Shown here: positions 31,424 to 39,197 of the stretch, one piece after another
How positions within the stretch are numbered: the first letter of the stretch is position 1
How the letters are laid out: every line of letters begins with the position of its first letter
The notes under the pieces: model-generated
What the model was told of the DNA's origin: nothing
The model's input: the letters and a program-made list of their open reading frames with translations, nothing else
Database searches by the model: none
Made by a program: the position numbers and the translations under genes
Assembly: GCF_000147815.2 (NCBI RefSeq)
Contig: NC_015952.1
Location: 62,001-126,000, forward strand
Reading direction: 5' to 3'
DNA from: Streptomyces violaceusniger Tu 4113
Lineage (GTDB): Bacteria; Actinomycetota; Actinomycetes; Streptomycetales; Streptomycetaceae
Length of the DNA: 64,000 bases

Positions 31424-33559
31424 ATGTCTGCCAGCACGAACGGGCGTGAGCGCCCGTGGTACCTGAAGCACCCCGACGGCGGATGGATCACCGACTATGA
31501 GGGCCGCAGCCTGCGGGCGGTACGGCGGCCGTTTACGGAGGACCCGAACGCCAAGTGGGCCGTGTACGAGGTGACGGGGAACTCGCCGGAGACGGTGAAG
31601 GAGTTGTTCCTGGCCGAGGGGCCCAAGTGTGATACGGCCGTGTTCAAGGCGATGGACAAGCTCGACAAGAACGACCCGCGCAAGCCGCTGCGGGACGAGG
31701 AGATGGCCGCGTGGTGCATCAAGGTGTCGACGATGGCGTATCCCGACGCCGTGAACTTCGAACCGGTGCGTACGGGTGACAGCCTGACCGGCGAAGTCGT
31801 CGGCTGGACCTTCCACGTGGACAAGGGGTCGGTGCGGCGCTTCGGCTGGGTGGCCGTCGACCGGCGCAAGGCGACGGCCCTGGAGGACTACCGCGAGGAC
31901 GCCGTGGTGGCGCTGGTGGCCACGGTGAGCACCTCGCCCGCGGAGCACCTGGCGCTTCCGGCGCGGGCCGCTGCGACGTCGCGGGCCGTCATGGCTCTGC
32001 CGGTCGAGCGCGGCACCTGCCCGCGGTATGTCGCGGACCCGGTGGTGAACGCGGCGCTGGAGGCGCTGGGCAAGAACCTGCCGCACTACCACCCCATGCG
32101 GCTGCCGCTGGCGGAGGTGACCGACCGGTACGAGATCCGGGAGCGGGAAACCTACCCGGCGGCGGCCCGGGGTGCGCTGGTGCTGCCCGAGGAGGGGCCG
32201 GTCGTGCACGGGGCGCGGGTGTTCGGGTACTGGCTGGAGGGCGGGGAGTGGTTCCGGCCGCGCGACATTGCCGCCTCGGTGCCGCTCCAGGTCATCGCCG
32301 AGCGGCTGTCGAAGGCAGGATTCTCGATCGAGTCCGTCCGTGACGGGCGGGTGAGCGCTCTGTACCACGCGCCCGAGCCGGAGGGCGGGGATGCGGCCAC
32401 CGAGTACGGCGACGTGTGGTCGCTGTCGAACGGGAGCGGGTTCGAGATTGCCGTGATCGAGGGCGGGTCCGACGACACGATGATGGACCTGGCCCGCTGC
32501 CTGCCGCACGTGCGCGTCACGATCGAGAACGAGGGCGGCGTCGTGCGCCGGCGGTTGTCGCGGTGGGAGATCGAGCGGCGCCGTGCGGCCGGGGACGACC
32601 CGGCGGACCTGGCCATCCACCACTGCGAGGAGCGCGGTCACCAGGAGTGCGGCTCGGGGACGCGACTGGTCGAGCTGGACCCGCAGGGTCACGGCAGGAT
32701 CACCCCGGCGCCGGTCCGGGAGGTGGAGGCCGCGGACGGGGGCACGGTGCCGGAGCGGCAGTTGCCCACGTACGTGAAGGGGACATGGCTGCTGGGGATC
32801 GACGGCAAGCGCCACCAGGTGTGGGAGACGGTCTGGCGCGAGTGGGACGGCGCGGCAGTGGAGACGGTGCTCACCACCACGGGCGAGGAGCACCCGGCGG
32901 CGCGGCTGGTGGAGTTCGAGGGCGGGCAGCGGCGGGTGGAGACGGACGCGCACAAGGGCGACACCGCCGCCGAGCGGTCGCCGATCCTGAGCCGTTCGCC
33001 GCTGGCTGACATCTGCCCGCCCGGTCACCCGCACGTGACGGCGGCGGCCGAGGCGCTGGAGGCGTTCCGTACGGGGCCGGTGGAGGACCGGGAGAAGTGG
33101 GAGAAGGCGGCGGAGGAAGCGGCCTTGTGGGCGGCGGCCTGGTTCTTCCAGGGCACGGGTGAGCTGACGGTGGGGATGTGGCGCACGGTGGTGCGGTGCG
33201 CTGTCGAGCTGTACGCGCGGCGGTTCACCATCAGCCGCCCGCACGCGTTGGACCCGGAGCCGGAGCGCAACAGCTTCTTCGGGGCCGGGCGCCGGTCGCT
33301 TGAGGACCGCAGCCCGGAGGGGTACCAGCAGGTTCTGTCGGCGGCCCGGCACTGGGTGCGCTCGCTGAACAGCCCGTGGGACGCCCAGGAGCGGGAGAGT
33401 GCGGACCGGGCGATGTGGAAGGCGGCCGAGGCGTTCGCGGCGGAGTTCGGGACCGAGGACGCCAACGAGTGGGTTGCGCCGGTGCGGTACCTGGCGGAGG
33501 TGCACGCGATGACGCTCGTGGACGAGGGCATCGCCAAGTGGTCGCGCGGGGAGCGCTGA
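31424..33559 (+). CDS. Large hypothetical protein, 711 aa, downstream of the iteron region
   Basis: The longest gene in the window and unrecognised. GAGAGGAACCTGT precedes the ATG. The first 200 residues form an alpha/beta domain (WYLKHPDGGWITDYEGR, YREDAVVALVATVST). A HCEERGHQECGSG segment near 405 holds two Cys and two His and could bind zinc. The C-terminal 170 residues are helical. I find no Walker motif or known initiator signature, so a replication role is not shown. Being the first gene after the repeat-rich region, and driven by the plasmid-wide promoter, makes it worth testing. Confidence 0.75.
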   Translation: MSASTNGRERPWYLKHPDGGWITDYEGRSLRAVRRPFTEDPNAKWAVYEVTGNSPETVKELFLAEGPKCDTAVFKAMDKLDKNDPRKPLRDEEMAAWCIKVSTMAYPDAVNFEPVRTGDSLTGEVVGWTFHVDKGSVRRFGWVAVDRRKATALEDYREDAVVALVATVSTSPAEHLALPARAAATSRAVMALPVERGTCPRYVADPVVNAALEALGKNLPHYHPMRLPLAEVTDRYEIRERETYPAAARGALVLPEEGPVVHGARVFGYWLEGGEWFRPRDIAASVPLQVIAERLSKAGFSIESVRDGRVSALYHAPEPEGGDAATEYGDVWSLSNGSGFEIAVIEGGSDDTMMDLARCLPHVRVTIENEGGVVRRRLSRWEIERRRAAGDDPADLAIHHCEERGHQECGSGTRLVELDPQGHGRITPAPVREVEAADGGTVPERQLPTYVKGTWLLGIDGKRHQVWETVWREWDGAAVETVLTTTGEEHPAARLVEFEGGQRRVETDAHKGDTAAERSPILSRSPLADICPPGHPHVTAAAEALEAFRTGPVEDREKWEKAAEEAALWAAAWFFQGTGELTVGMWRTVVRCAVELYARRFTISRPHALDPEPERNSFFGAGRRSLEDRSPEGYQQVLSAARHWVRSLNSPWDAQERESADRAMWKAAEAFAAEFGTEDANEWVAPVRYLAEVHAMTLVDEGIAKWSRGER

Positions 33560-33574
33560 CGGCTCGTTGGACAT

Positions 33575-33620
33575 GACGGCCGGGGCCTGTGTGCCTGCCG
33601 AGGGCCAGGCCCCGGCCGTC
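33575..33620 (+). terminator. Terminator hairpin
   Basis: GACGGCCGGGGCCT pairs perfectly with AGGCCCCGGCCGTC around an 18-base loop, 15 bp after the stop of the large gene. Confidence 0.7.
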
Positions 33621-33648
33621 CTATCACTCACTACGGAGGAAGTTGATC

Positions 33649-34272
33649 ATGGCACTTGATCTGTCGCGGTTTCACGCGACGCCCCGGGAGATCCACGCGG
33701 CGCTGACGGAGGCCCTGGCCGAGGACGTGTATCTGCGGTTTCAGCAGATGATCGGTGCGGCGGCCGTGCGGGAGGCGGCCGAGGGCCTGCGGGAGCAGGC
33801 CGGGCAGGACCGGGCGCGGGCGGCGGAGGCCGGGGAGCTGGGCCGGGCGGCCGAGGAGGGCGCCCAGGCGGTGACCGGTGCGGCTGACGCGGTGGACCCG
33901 GACTGTGACGGCGGGCCGTGGCCGAGCGTGCTCGTGAGGCATTTCGGGCGCGCTGATGAGGCGCCCGAAGCGCCGGTGGGCGCGGGCGGTGCGCTGCGGG
34001 CGCACGGCCGGTGCCAGGAGCGGGCGCCGCGGGGTTCGCGGGTGGGGGTGTGTGACCGGCCGCTGGATTCGCTGGGCCGGTGCGCTCGCGCCGGCGAGCA
34101 CGTCCAGGCGCCGGAGGACGCTCCGAAGGAGGCCGGGGAATACCTGTTCTGCGGGGCCGATCTGGGGCGCGGGGAGCCGCCGTTCACCTGCAACCGGCGG
34201 GTGGCCCACAAGGGCCGGTGCTCGCCGCGGATGGACACCGGCGAGCGGCGCGGGGCGGGGGTGTCGGCATGA
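33649..34272 (+). CDS. Hypothetical protein with Cys/His tail, 207 aa
   Basis: ATG 33649 follows CGGAGGAAGTTGATC, one of the best ribosome sites in the window. The N-terminal 85 residues are helical and start with a short conserved-looking LDLSRFHATPREIHAALTEA. The C-terminal part carries two cysteine clusters: CDRPLDSLGRC and CGADL ... FTCNRRVAHKGRC. The latter matches the tail of 2836-3702 and probably binds zinc. Its stop overlaps the next gene (ATGA). Confidence 0.78.
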   Translation: MALDLSRFHATPREIHAALTEALAEDVYLRFQQMIGAAAVREAAEGLREQAGQDRARAAEAGELGRAAEEGAQAVTGAADAVDPDCDGGPWPSVLVRHFGRADEAPEAPVGAGGALRAHGRCQERAPRGSRVGVCDRPLDSLGRCARAGEHVQAPEDAPKEAGEYLFCGADLGRGEPPFTCNRRVAHKGRCSPRMDTGERRGAGVSA

Positions 34273-34475
34273 CCTGGAGTCTGGGCAGCCCTCTGCCGGA
34301 GGGCTGGAGCATGGAGGGCAGCGGCGGGTACTTCCCGGCGCAGAAGAGCCTGCACCATGCGCCGTGCGGGTGGACGTCGTTCCGGACGTACGACTTCGCG
34401 TTGGAGTCGTCGGCGGTGTGGCAGGCGATCGGTGAGCACGAGTGCCTGGGGGGGCCGGTGGGTTCTTCGGGTTGA
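34269..34475 (+). CDS. Small Cys/His protein, probably frameshifted at a G-run
   Basis: ATG overlaps the upstream stop. As read it has 68 residues with HHAPCGW and later GEHEC. Just after the last cysteine there is a run of seven Gs (34448-34454), then the frame stops in GSSG. If one more G is supplied, reading continues as GGFFGLKDSALREVWWKQAA and on to a natural stop at 34547, with good codon use. So the natural protein is probably about 92 residues. A sequencing slip, a real mutation, or programmed slippage are all possible. Confidence 0.65.
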   Translation: MTWSLGSPLPEGWSMEGSGGYFPAQKSLHHAPCGWTSFRTYDFALESSAVWQAIGEHECLGGPVGSSG

Positions 34476-34600
34476 AGGACTCCGCGCTGCGCGAGGTGTG
34501 GTGGAAGCAGGCCGCAGCGCTCTTCGAGGAGCACCACCCCGCTCACTGACCGGCCGCCGTTCCGGCATGCTGTCACCACCGACCGAGAGGACCGCCCGCC

Positions 34601-35074
34601 GTGAAGGCCGAGGACATCCGCCTGAGCTACACCAACCCCGTCACCGGGGAGAGGGCGTCGCGTGACGCGGGCCGCCAGTACGTCGAAATCGACGGTGTGC
34701 TCCTCGTCGTGACGCACATCTACCGCAGCCGCGGTTTCCCAGACTGGTCCGCTAAGGCGTTCACCGGTCACCTGGAGAGCAGTGCTCACCTGGAATGGGC
34801 GAAGGCCGGGAACGCGTTCGGCTTCGCGCACCTCCGCCGCCGGGATCTGCTGGCACAGATCGCAGCAGATGTTGGGACCGAGGAGTGGAAGCAGAAGCGG
34901 AACGCGTGGCTGGCCGTGCCACGCGACCGGTGGGCACCACGCCGATACACCATCGAGCGGCGGGGTGTGGGGGACTGGTGGGCGGTCCCCAGGTACCCGC
35001 AGAGGGACCGGGAGCGCGGCCCGTACCTGAGCGAGGAGACGGCGCGCGCCGACCTCGGAGACGCTGCTCGCTGA
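34601..35074 (+). CDS. Hypothetical protein, 157 aa
   Basis: GTG start behind GAGAGGACCGCCCGCC. The protein is alpha/beta (KAEDIRLSYTNPVTGERAS, YVEIDGVLLVVTHIYRS) with a basic centre (HLRRRDLLAQIAADVG, WKQKRNAWLAVPRDRW) and a charged C-terminal helix. Not recognised. It ends 28 bp before a terminator. Confidence 0.72.
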   Translation: MKAEDIRLSYTNPVTGERASRDAGRQYVEIDGVLLVVTHIYRSRGFPDWSAKAFTGHLESSAHLEWAKAGNAFGFAHLRRRDLLAQIAADVGTEEWKQKRNAWLAVPRDRWAPRRYTIERRGVGDWWAVPRYPQRDRERGPYLSEETARADLGDAAR

Positions 35075-35101
35075 GACAGCGAGCACAGCCGCGTGACGCC
35101 C

Positions 35102-35132
35102 AAGGGCCCCAGTTCCTCGAACCGGGGCCCTT
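35102..35132 (+). terminator. Terminator hairpin
   Basis: AAGGGCCCC pairs with GGGGCCCTT and the inner GTT with AAC around CCTCG. It lies between the previous stop and palindromic promoter 12. Confidence 0.7.
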
Positions 35133-35190
35133 CGCGTTTCGGGTGCGCCCCGCCTCACCGCCGTGGGGGCAGGGCGCACCCGTGAGTCGG

Positions 35191-35212
35191 CTAGCACATG
35201 ATGTGCTAGAGT
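35191..35212 (+). promoter_or_regulatory. Palindromic promoter-operator, site 12
   Basis: CTAGCACATGATGTGCTAG then AGT, exact consensus. It heads a seven-gene chain of overlapping genes. The start codon is 42 nt away; the leader has CACGACCATGGCAGACAGGAGAG, with one change in the leader element. Confidence 0.78.
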
Positions 35213-35251
35213 GGTGCCAGTGCACGACCATGGCAGACAGGAGAGCCCGGC

Positions 35252-36226
35252 ATGACCATTCCCACGGCGGACGCGGAGGCGGAGCGCATTGACTTCGACC
35301 TGGCCCGTCTGATCGCCCGCTCGCTCAACGAGAAGCAGGCCCACCAGCTCCGCAACATCTACGAGCGCGACCTTCACAGCGGCGGCTGGAGCGACCACCG
35401 CGTGAACCAGGCGCTGCACCGGCGCGGCCTGGTGCGCTACATCGTCAGCGACATCAGCTACCACCGCGGCGGCGGGGTGTGGAAGACGCGCATCCGGGTC
35501 ACCGACGTCAAGCCCACCTTCGCCGGTGTCCAGGTGCTGGAGGAGTGGGAAATCCTCCACGCCCCCGGCGGCTACGGCGGCCCCGAGCTGGGCAGCGTGC
35601 AGCGGTACGCGCTGGAGTGCCTGGTCGACAAGAACAGCGGCCGGTGGTGGCCCGGGTGCGGCTGGTCAATGACGTCCGCCTTCCAGACCACCCGGATTCT
35701 GGACACCCTCGTCGCCCGCGGGCTCGCCGAGCGCGGCGCCACGGAGGCCGGGGACCCGATGTTCACCGTGACCCCCATGGGCCGCGCGGAGGCCCGCCCG
35801 CACTGGCGCAAGCTGCTGGACGTGCGCAACCTGCGGGAGACCCGCTTGGGCAAGGACGCCGCCCAGTCCCTCGGCCCGCGCCGGGCCAAGGCCGCCGAGA
35901 AGGCGAAGCCCGCGGGGAGTGCCGGAGGCCACGGCTACCGGTGGCGGGACGTACGCGAAGTCGAGGCGATGGGCAACCTGGACGTGAACGACGTCTTCGT
36001 CAAGCCCGGCACCGGCACCGCGTACACCGCCTACGGCGACGGGTCGGTAACCCCCCGCGGCCTCGCGTGGGGAACCGAGCTGGACGGCATCGCGTGGACG
36101 GTGAAGGGCCGCATCGGCGAGACCTTCATCTGCGAGTCCCACACCGGCAGGCACACCAACGAGATCCTGCGCGCCGGCGTCCGCGTACTCAAGGTCGTCA
36201 CCTCGCAGAACGGGGGCGGCAAGTGA
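35252..36226 (+). CDS. Putative winged-helix protein, 324 aa, head of a coupled operon
   Basis: Unrecognised. CAGGAGAGCCCGGC precedes the ATG. Residues 110-190 look like a winged helix (SVQRYALECLVDKN, TSAFQTTRILDTLVARGLAERG, MFTVTPMGRAEARPHW). The C-terminal domain is beta-rich (VNDVFVKPGTGTAYTAYGDG, GIAWTVKGRIGETFICESH). A DNA-binding regulator is plausible but unproven. The stop overlaps the next gene by GTGA, and the same tight linkage continues for six more genes. Confidence 0.76.
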   Translation: MTIPTADAEAERIDFDLARLIARSLNEKQAHQLRNIYERDLHSGGWSDHRVNQALHRRGLVRYIVSDISYHRGGGVWKTRIRVTDVKPTFAGVQVLEEWEILHAPGGYGGPELGSVQRYALECLVDKNSGRWWPGCGWSMTSAFQTTRILDTLVARGLAERGATEAGDPMFTVTPMGRAEARPHWRKLLDVRNLRETRLGKDAAQSLGPRRAKAAEKAKPAGSAGGHGYRWRDVREVEAMGNLDVNDVFVKPGTGTAYTAYGDGSVTPRGLAWGTELDGIAWTVKGRIGETFICESHTGRHTNEILRAGVRVLKVVTSQNGGGK

Positions 36227-36657
36227 CCGGGGAACGGATCGAAGAGGGCATGAAATTCCAGTACTACCGCGAGCGCCTGGACGACCTGAACCTGTTGGAC
36301 CGGGCGGTCCCGGTTCCCCTGTCCGGGGACGGCTTCGACCTCGCGGTGCCGGTCGGCGGCCGTCGCCGGTCGGGGGTCTGCGACGCGGACCCCGTCCGGG
36401 CCGCCCACGCCATCGTCTCCATGCTCGCGCAGCCGGAGGAGTTCCCCGATCTGCGGTGGGCCGATGACGAGCAGCGGCTGAGGTGGGGCGTGGACCCCGA
36501 GGACGCGATCCCGCAGCAGCAGTGGGAGACCGAGCCGCGCGTGCCCGAGCTGAGCGAGGAGGCGTACATGCGGGTGATGGGCATCCTGTACGGCTACAGC
36601 GACGAAGCGATCCAGAAGTTCATCCGGCACCACGGGTTCGCGGAGGACGGCCAGTGA
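36223..36657 (+). CDS. Hypothetical protein, 144 aa
   Basis: GTG overlapping the upstream stop. The product starts with a charged segment (EEGMKFQYYRERLDDLNLL) and contains GFDLAVPVGGRRRSGVCDADP, then a helical end (EEAYMRVMGILYGYSDEAIQKFIRHHG). Not recognised. Second gene of the 35252-37891 operon. Confidence 0.75.
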   Translation: MTGERIEEGMKFQYYRERLDDLNLLDRAVPVPLSGDGFDLAVPVGGRRRSGVCDADPVRAAHAIVSMLAQPEEFPDLRWADDEQRLRWGVDPEDAIPQQQWETEPRVPELSEEAYMRVMGILYGYSDEAIQKFIRHHGFAEDGQ

Positions 36658-36908
36658 GCATTTCAGCGGAGGGCATCGAGCGGGAGACGCTGGAGGCGCG
36701 CATCCAGCGCCGCACCGGCGCCGCCGGTCTCGCCCAGGCGGCGGAGTCGGTGCTGAGCGACTTGGAGGAGGTGCTGTCGACGCTGGCGGCCGAGGAGCGG
36801 GTGGCGTACTCCGATGTCTGTGCGTTCCGTGCCTCCGCGGCCCGGCTGATCGGCGTCCTGCGGGCGCGTGCCGAGAACGAGGAGCAGGCCGGGGAGGTGG
36901 AGGTCTGA
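36654..36908 (+). CDS. Small helical protein, 84 aa
   Basis: GTG overlapping the previous stop. Almost entirely helical with heptad-like leucine/alanine spacing (AAESVLSDLEEVLSTLAAEE, SAARLIGVLRARAENEEQ), so a coiled-coil dimer is likely. Not recognised. The next gene begins at the last base of its stop (TGATG). Confidence 0.72.
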   Translation: MSISAEGIERETLEARIQRRTGAAGLAQAAESVLSDLEEVLSTLAAEERVAYSDVCAFRASAARLIGVLRARAENEEQAGEVEV

Positions 36909-37327
36909 TGGCGCCGGTCCGCTACCGCCTGAACGGCCCGTGCGGGGACTGCCCGTGGCGCACCGACGTCGAGCCGGGCCAGTTCGAGGCGTACCGGTTC
37001 GACTCGCTGAAGACCACCAGCACGCAGCCGGAGGTCACGTCCGCGGCCGACGTCCTGGGGCAGCCGATGTTCGCCTGCCACCAGACCCAGGAGGGCCGCG
37101 AGCAGGCGTGCGCGGGCTGGCTGGTGGTCGCCGCGGCGCAGGGCAACCTGCGTATCCGGCTGGCGCTGGCGACCGGCGACCTGCCGCCCGAGGCGGTGGA
37201 GCCGGGCCCCGGCTGGCCGCCGCTGTTCGAGTCTTACGACGCGATGGCCGACCGGCAGGGGCGCCCGGACGACGGGCACGGGGAGATCAAGCCGCCCCGC
37301 CAGGGACGCCGGGGAGGGCAGGCATGA
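36908..37327 (+). CDS. DUF6283-like cysteine protein, 139 aa
   Basis: The pattern PCGDCPWRTDVEPGQF near residue 11, then FACHQTQEG and QACAGWL about 45 residues later, matches what I recall of the DUF6283 family of small phage and actinobacterial proteins (CxxCPWR ... CH ... CxGW). The four Cys/His residues probably form a metal site; function is unknown. The proline-rich C-terminus is basic. It is the only member of this operon for which a family can be suggested. Confidence 0.78.
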   Translation: MAPVRYRLNGPCGDCPWRTDVEPGQFEAYRFDSLKTTSTQPEVTSAADVLGQPMFACHQTQEGREQACAGWLVVAAAQGNLRIRLALATGDLPPEAVEPGPGWPPLFESYDAMADRQGRPDDGHGEIKPPRQGRRGGQA

Positions 37328-37500
37328 CCATGCAGGGGGACGCGGCGGCCGAGACCGCGCGCCGGGTCGCCGAGGCGGCCCGCTCCGACCTGATGAGCGC
37401 GATTGGCATGATGGAGGCGCCGCAGGTGCGCGAGGCGTTCGCCGAGCACCTGCCGGTCCTGGAGCAGGTGGCCCGCCGCCTCGCGGAGGACTTCCGGTGA
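37324..37500 (+). CDS. Small helical protein, 58 aa
   Basis: ATGA overlap with the DUF6283-like gene; a second ATG at 37330 could also serve. The product is one or two amphipathic helices (AAETARRVAEAARSDLMSAI, EAFAEHLPVLEQVARRLAED). Not recognised, but the coupled position and codon use support a real gene. Confidence 0.68.
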   Translation: MTMQGDAAAETARRVAEAARSDLMSAIGMMEAPQVREAFAEHLPVLEQVARRLAEDFR

Positions 37501-37751
37501 GCGCCGCGGCCCGGCCCTGGCGGCTGCCCGGCTTCACGAAGTGGGGCACCGGCCTGTGGTGCTTCAGCTACCGCTACGCCCTGTACTTCGTGTCCAAGGA
37601 CGCTGAGGGCCGGTGGCAGGTGGTGGCCCAGGGCAAGGAGTCCGTGCTGATCGGTCCGGGCGGCCGGACGAGGGCTGCGGCCGTACGGGCGGCACTGGAG
37701 GCAATCGACGCCGTCCACCAGGACCAGGAGCAGGAGAAGGGAGCACGATGA
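37497..37751 (+). CDS. Small hypothetical protein, 84 aa
   Basis: GTGA overlap. The N-terminal half is aromatic and beta-rich (GTGLWCFSYRYALYFVSKDAEG), followed by a helix (TRAAAVRAALEAIDAVHQDQ). Not recognised. Sixth gene of the operon. Confidence 0.72.
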   Translation: MSAAARPWRLPGFTKWGTGLWCFSYRYALYFVSKDAEGRWQVVAQGKESVLIGPGGRTRAAAVRAALEAIDAVHQDQEQEKGAR

Positions 37752-37891
37752 CCACGCAGCAGGAGCAGCAGTGTCCGGGGTGGCACCACTGGCGCTACGA
37801 GCAGGCGACCGGCAGGACGTACTGCCGGGAGGACGGGCGTGAGGTGCCCGCGGCCGAGCGGGATGCGCCGTACCGGCCGGTGCGGGTGTAG
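37748..37891 (+). CDS. Small protein with Cys/His, 47 aa
   Basis: ATGA overlap, last gene of the coupled chain. CPGWHHW and TYCREDGREV give C-x3-HH and a second Cys, a possible minimal metal knuckle, like several other small proteins in the window. Not recognised. Confidence 0.66.
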   Translation: MTTQQEQQCPGWHHWRYEQATGRTYCREDGREVPAAERDAPYRPVRV

Positions 37892-38048
37892 CTGAGGGTG
37901 CGCGTCCGCGGCCGGTCCCCGGGATGACGACCGATACGGCTCGGGGGCCGGTCGCGGGCGCGCGTGCATGAACCGGCCCTGCCCCCTGCCGGGGGTGGGG
38001 CGCCGGTGTGCGGGGTGAGGGTACCTCCGTTCGTCGGCATGCATTTCT

Positions 38049-38070
38049 CTAGCACTTCACATGCTAGAGT
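38049..38070 (+). promoter_or_regulatory. Palindromic promoter-operator, site 13 (last copy)
   Basis: CTAGCACTTCACATGCTAG then AGT, the most diverged full copy. The start codon is 46 nt downstream. The GACCACGGCAGA leader is replaced by GACTACCGAATGCGAAGG. No further copy is found to the right. Confidence 0.68.
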
Positions 38071-38113
38071 TTTGGGCTGTTGGACTACCGAATGCGAAGG
38101 AAACGAACCCACG

Positions 38114-38593
38114 ATGAGCAGCGAGAACGAGACCACCGAGAGCGCCGAGGGCGCCGGGAGCAAGGCAGCCGCCTCCAGCGGCACCAACAAGCGCCAGAGC
38201 CCATGGGTCCGCAAGGACACCTGGTACGGCGCCAAGGCCCGCGCCGACGAGGCCGGGGCCGACTTTGCCGCCGACATGCGCGACCTGGTCACGGCCTACG
38301 CCGACGGCCAGTTCGACATCGACCCGCGCGAGATCCCGGAGAAGGACCCCAGTCGCGCCGGCCGGGCGCTCTTCCCCACCGAGGACGGCTGGAAGCGCGC
38401 CAAGGCCCGCGCCTACCGCGAACACGGCGCCTCCGGCTCCGTCCTGGCCGAGTGCATCGCCCTGCGGTACATGAAGGGCCAGGTCAAGGTGCAGCGCACC
38501 GTCACCGTCACCGAGGCTCAGCCCGTGCGCCGCAACCTCCTCAACCAGGACGGCGGCGACGGCAAGGGCTCCGGCTCGCCGAAGAAGGCGTGA
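38114..38593 (+). CDS. Hypothetical protein, 159 aa
   Basis: Unrecognised. GCGAAGGAAACGAACCCACG lies before the ATG. The N-terminal 30 residues are Ser/Glu/Thr-rich and probably disordered. The centre is helical with a basic stretch (WVRKDTWYGAKARADEAGADF, WKRAKARAYREHGASG). The end contains VKVQRTVTVTEAQPVRRN. The next gene starts at the last base of its stop (TGATG). Confidence 0.75.
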   Translation: MSSENETTESAEGAGSKAAASSGTNKRQSPWVRKDTWYGAKARADEAGADFAADMRDLVTAYADGQFDIDPREIPEKDPSRAGRALFPTEDGWKRAKARAYREHGASGSVLAECIALRYMKGQVKVQRTVTVTEAQPVRRNLLNQDGGDGKGSGSPKKA

Positions 38594-38862
38594 TGCGGTT
38601 ATTCGCCCGATGGAGGTACACCACGTGCACGGCATGCAGTAACTTCCGCAAGGGGTGCCGCCGCGGCGTCTGCCGCCTGTGTGTCTCGCGTGCCGTCACC
38701 GGCGCGCCGGGACGGACGCCACGCCCCGGAGGACCGGCCAGGGTCTCCGGAGCGTCCGGCCGCTCCGACTTCCGCCGTGAGGTGACCTACGGCCTCGCCG
38801 GCGATTCAGCGGAGGGCATTCTCGCCCGCCTGCTCCGCGGCGCCGTCTCCTTCTTCGACTGA
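38593..38862 (+). CDS. Small cysteine-rich protein, 89 aa
   Basis: ATG overlaps the preceding stop by one base. The N-terminus has CTACSNFRKGCRRGVCRLC, five cysteines in 19 residues with many arginines, a strong candidate zinc site that could contact nucleic acid. The rest is Pro/Gly/Arg-rich with a helical end (AEGILARLLRGAVSFFD). Not recognised. Confidence 0.74.
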   Translation: MRLFARWRYTTCTACSNFRKGCRRGVCRLCVSRAVTGAPGRTPRPGGPARVSGASGRSDFRREVTYGLAGDSAEGILARLLRGAVSFFD

Positions 38863-39197
38863 CCCGCCCAGAGATCAGGAAGACCGCGAGAAGGGCCCCC
38901 AGGGCTCCCGTACGGCCGTCACACCGGCCGGGAGACCCCTCGGGGCCCTTCCTGCGTTCCAAGGGCCCTGGGCACGGCTGAACGCCCCCGTCAGGACGCT
39001 GTATACACAGCCGCGCCCAGGAAGCGACACCATAGCCGCCCGGCGGCCGGGCGTCGGATCAGATGAGGAGTCCCCACCCGCGACCGGTTTGACGCGGGGT
39101 TCGTTGACGGGGCATGAGTCAGTCGATGCGGCTTTCCGGCGTCCTGGTCCCGGGGACCGGACGGCACCGCCGCACCAGGAAAGCCCAGGAGCCCGCC
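38863..39197. other. Intergenic region
   Basis: Apart from the terminator at 38889-38951 I see no gene. GGACGCTGTATACACAG (38995-39011) is the only AT-richer stretch and could carry the promoter of the gene at 39198. Confidence 0.5.
38889..38951. terminator. Long bidirectional terminator
   Basis: GAAGGGCCC on the left pairs with GGGCCCTTC on the right, with further pairing inside (CTCCCG with CGGGAG). It marks the end of the block controlled by the palindromic promoters. Confidence 0.7.

Noticed and set aside
31379..33631. 750-residue reverse frame opposite the longest gene
   Set aside because: The forward gene has a promoter, leader and ribosome site; the reverse product is Arg/His/Pro-rich and lacks a start signal.
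1472..38070. Palindromes read as terminators
   Set aside because: They have no GC-rich stem or T-run, sit at a constant distance before starts, and include a -10 box.
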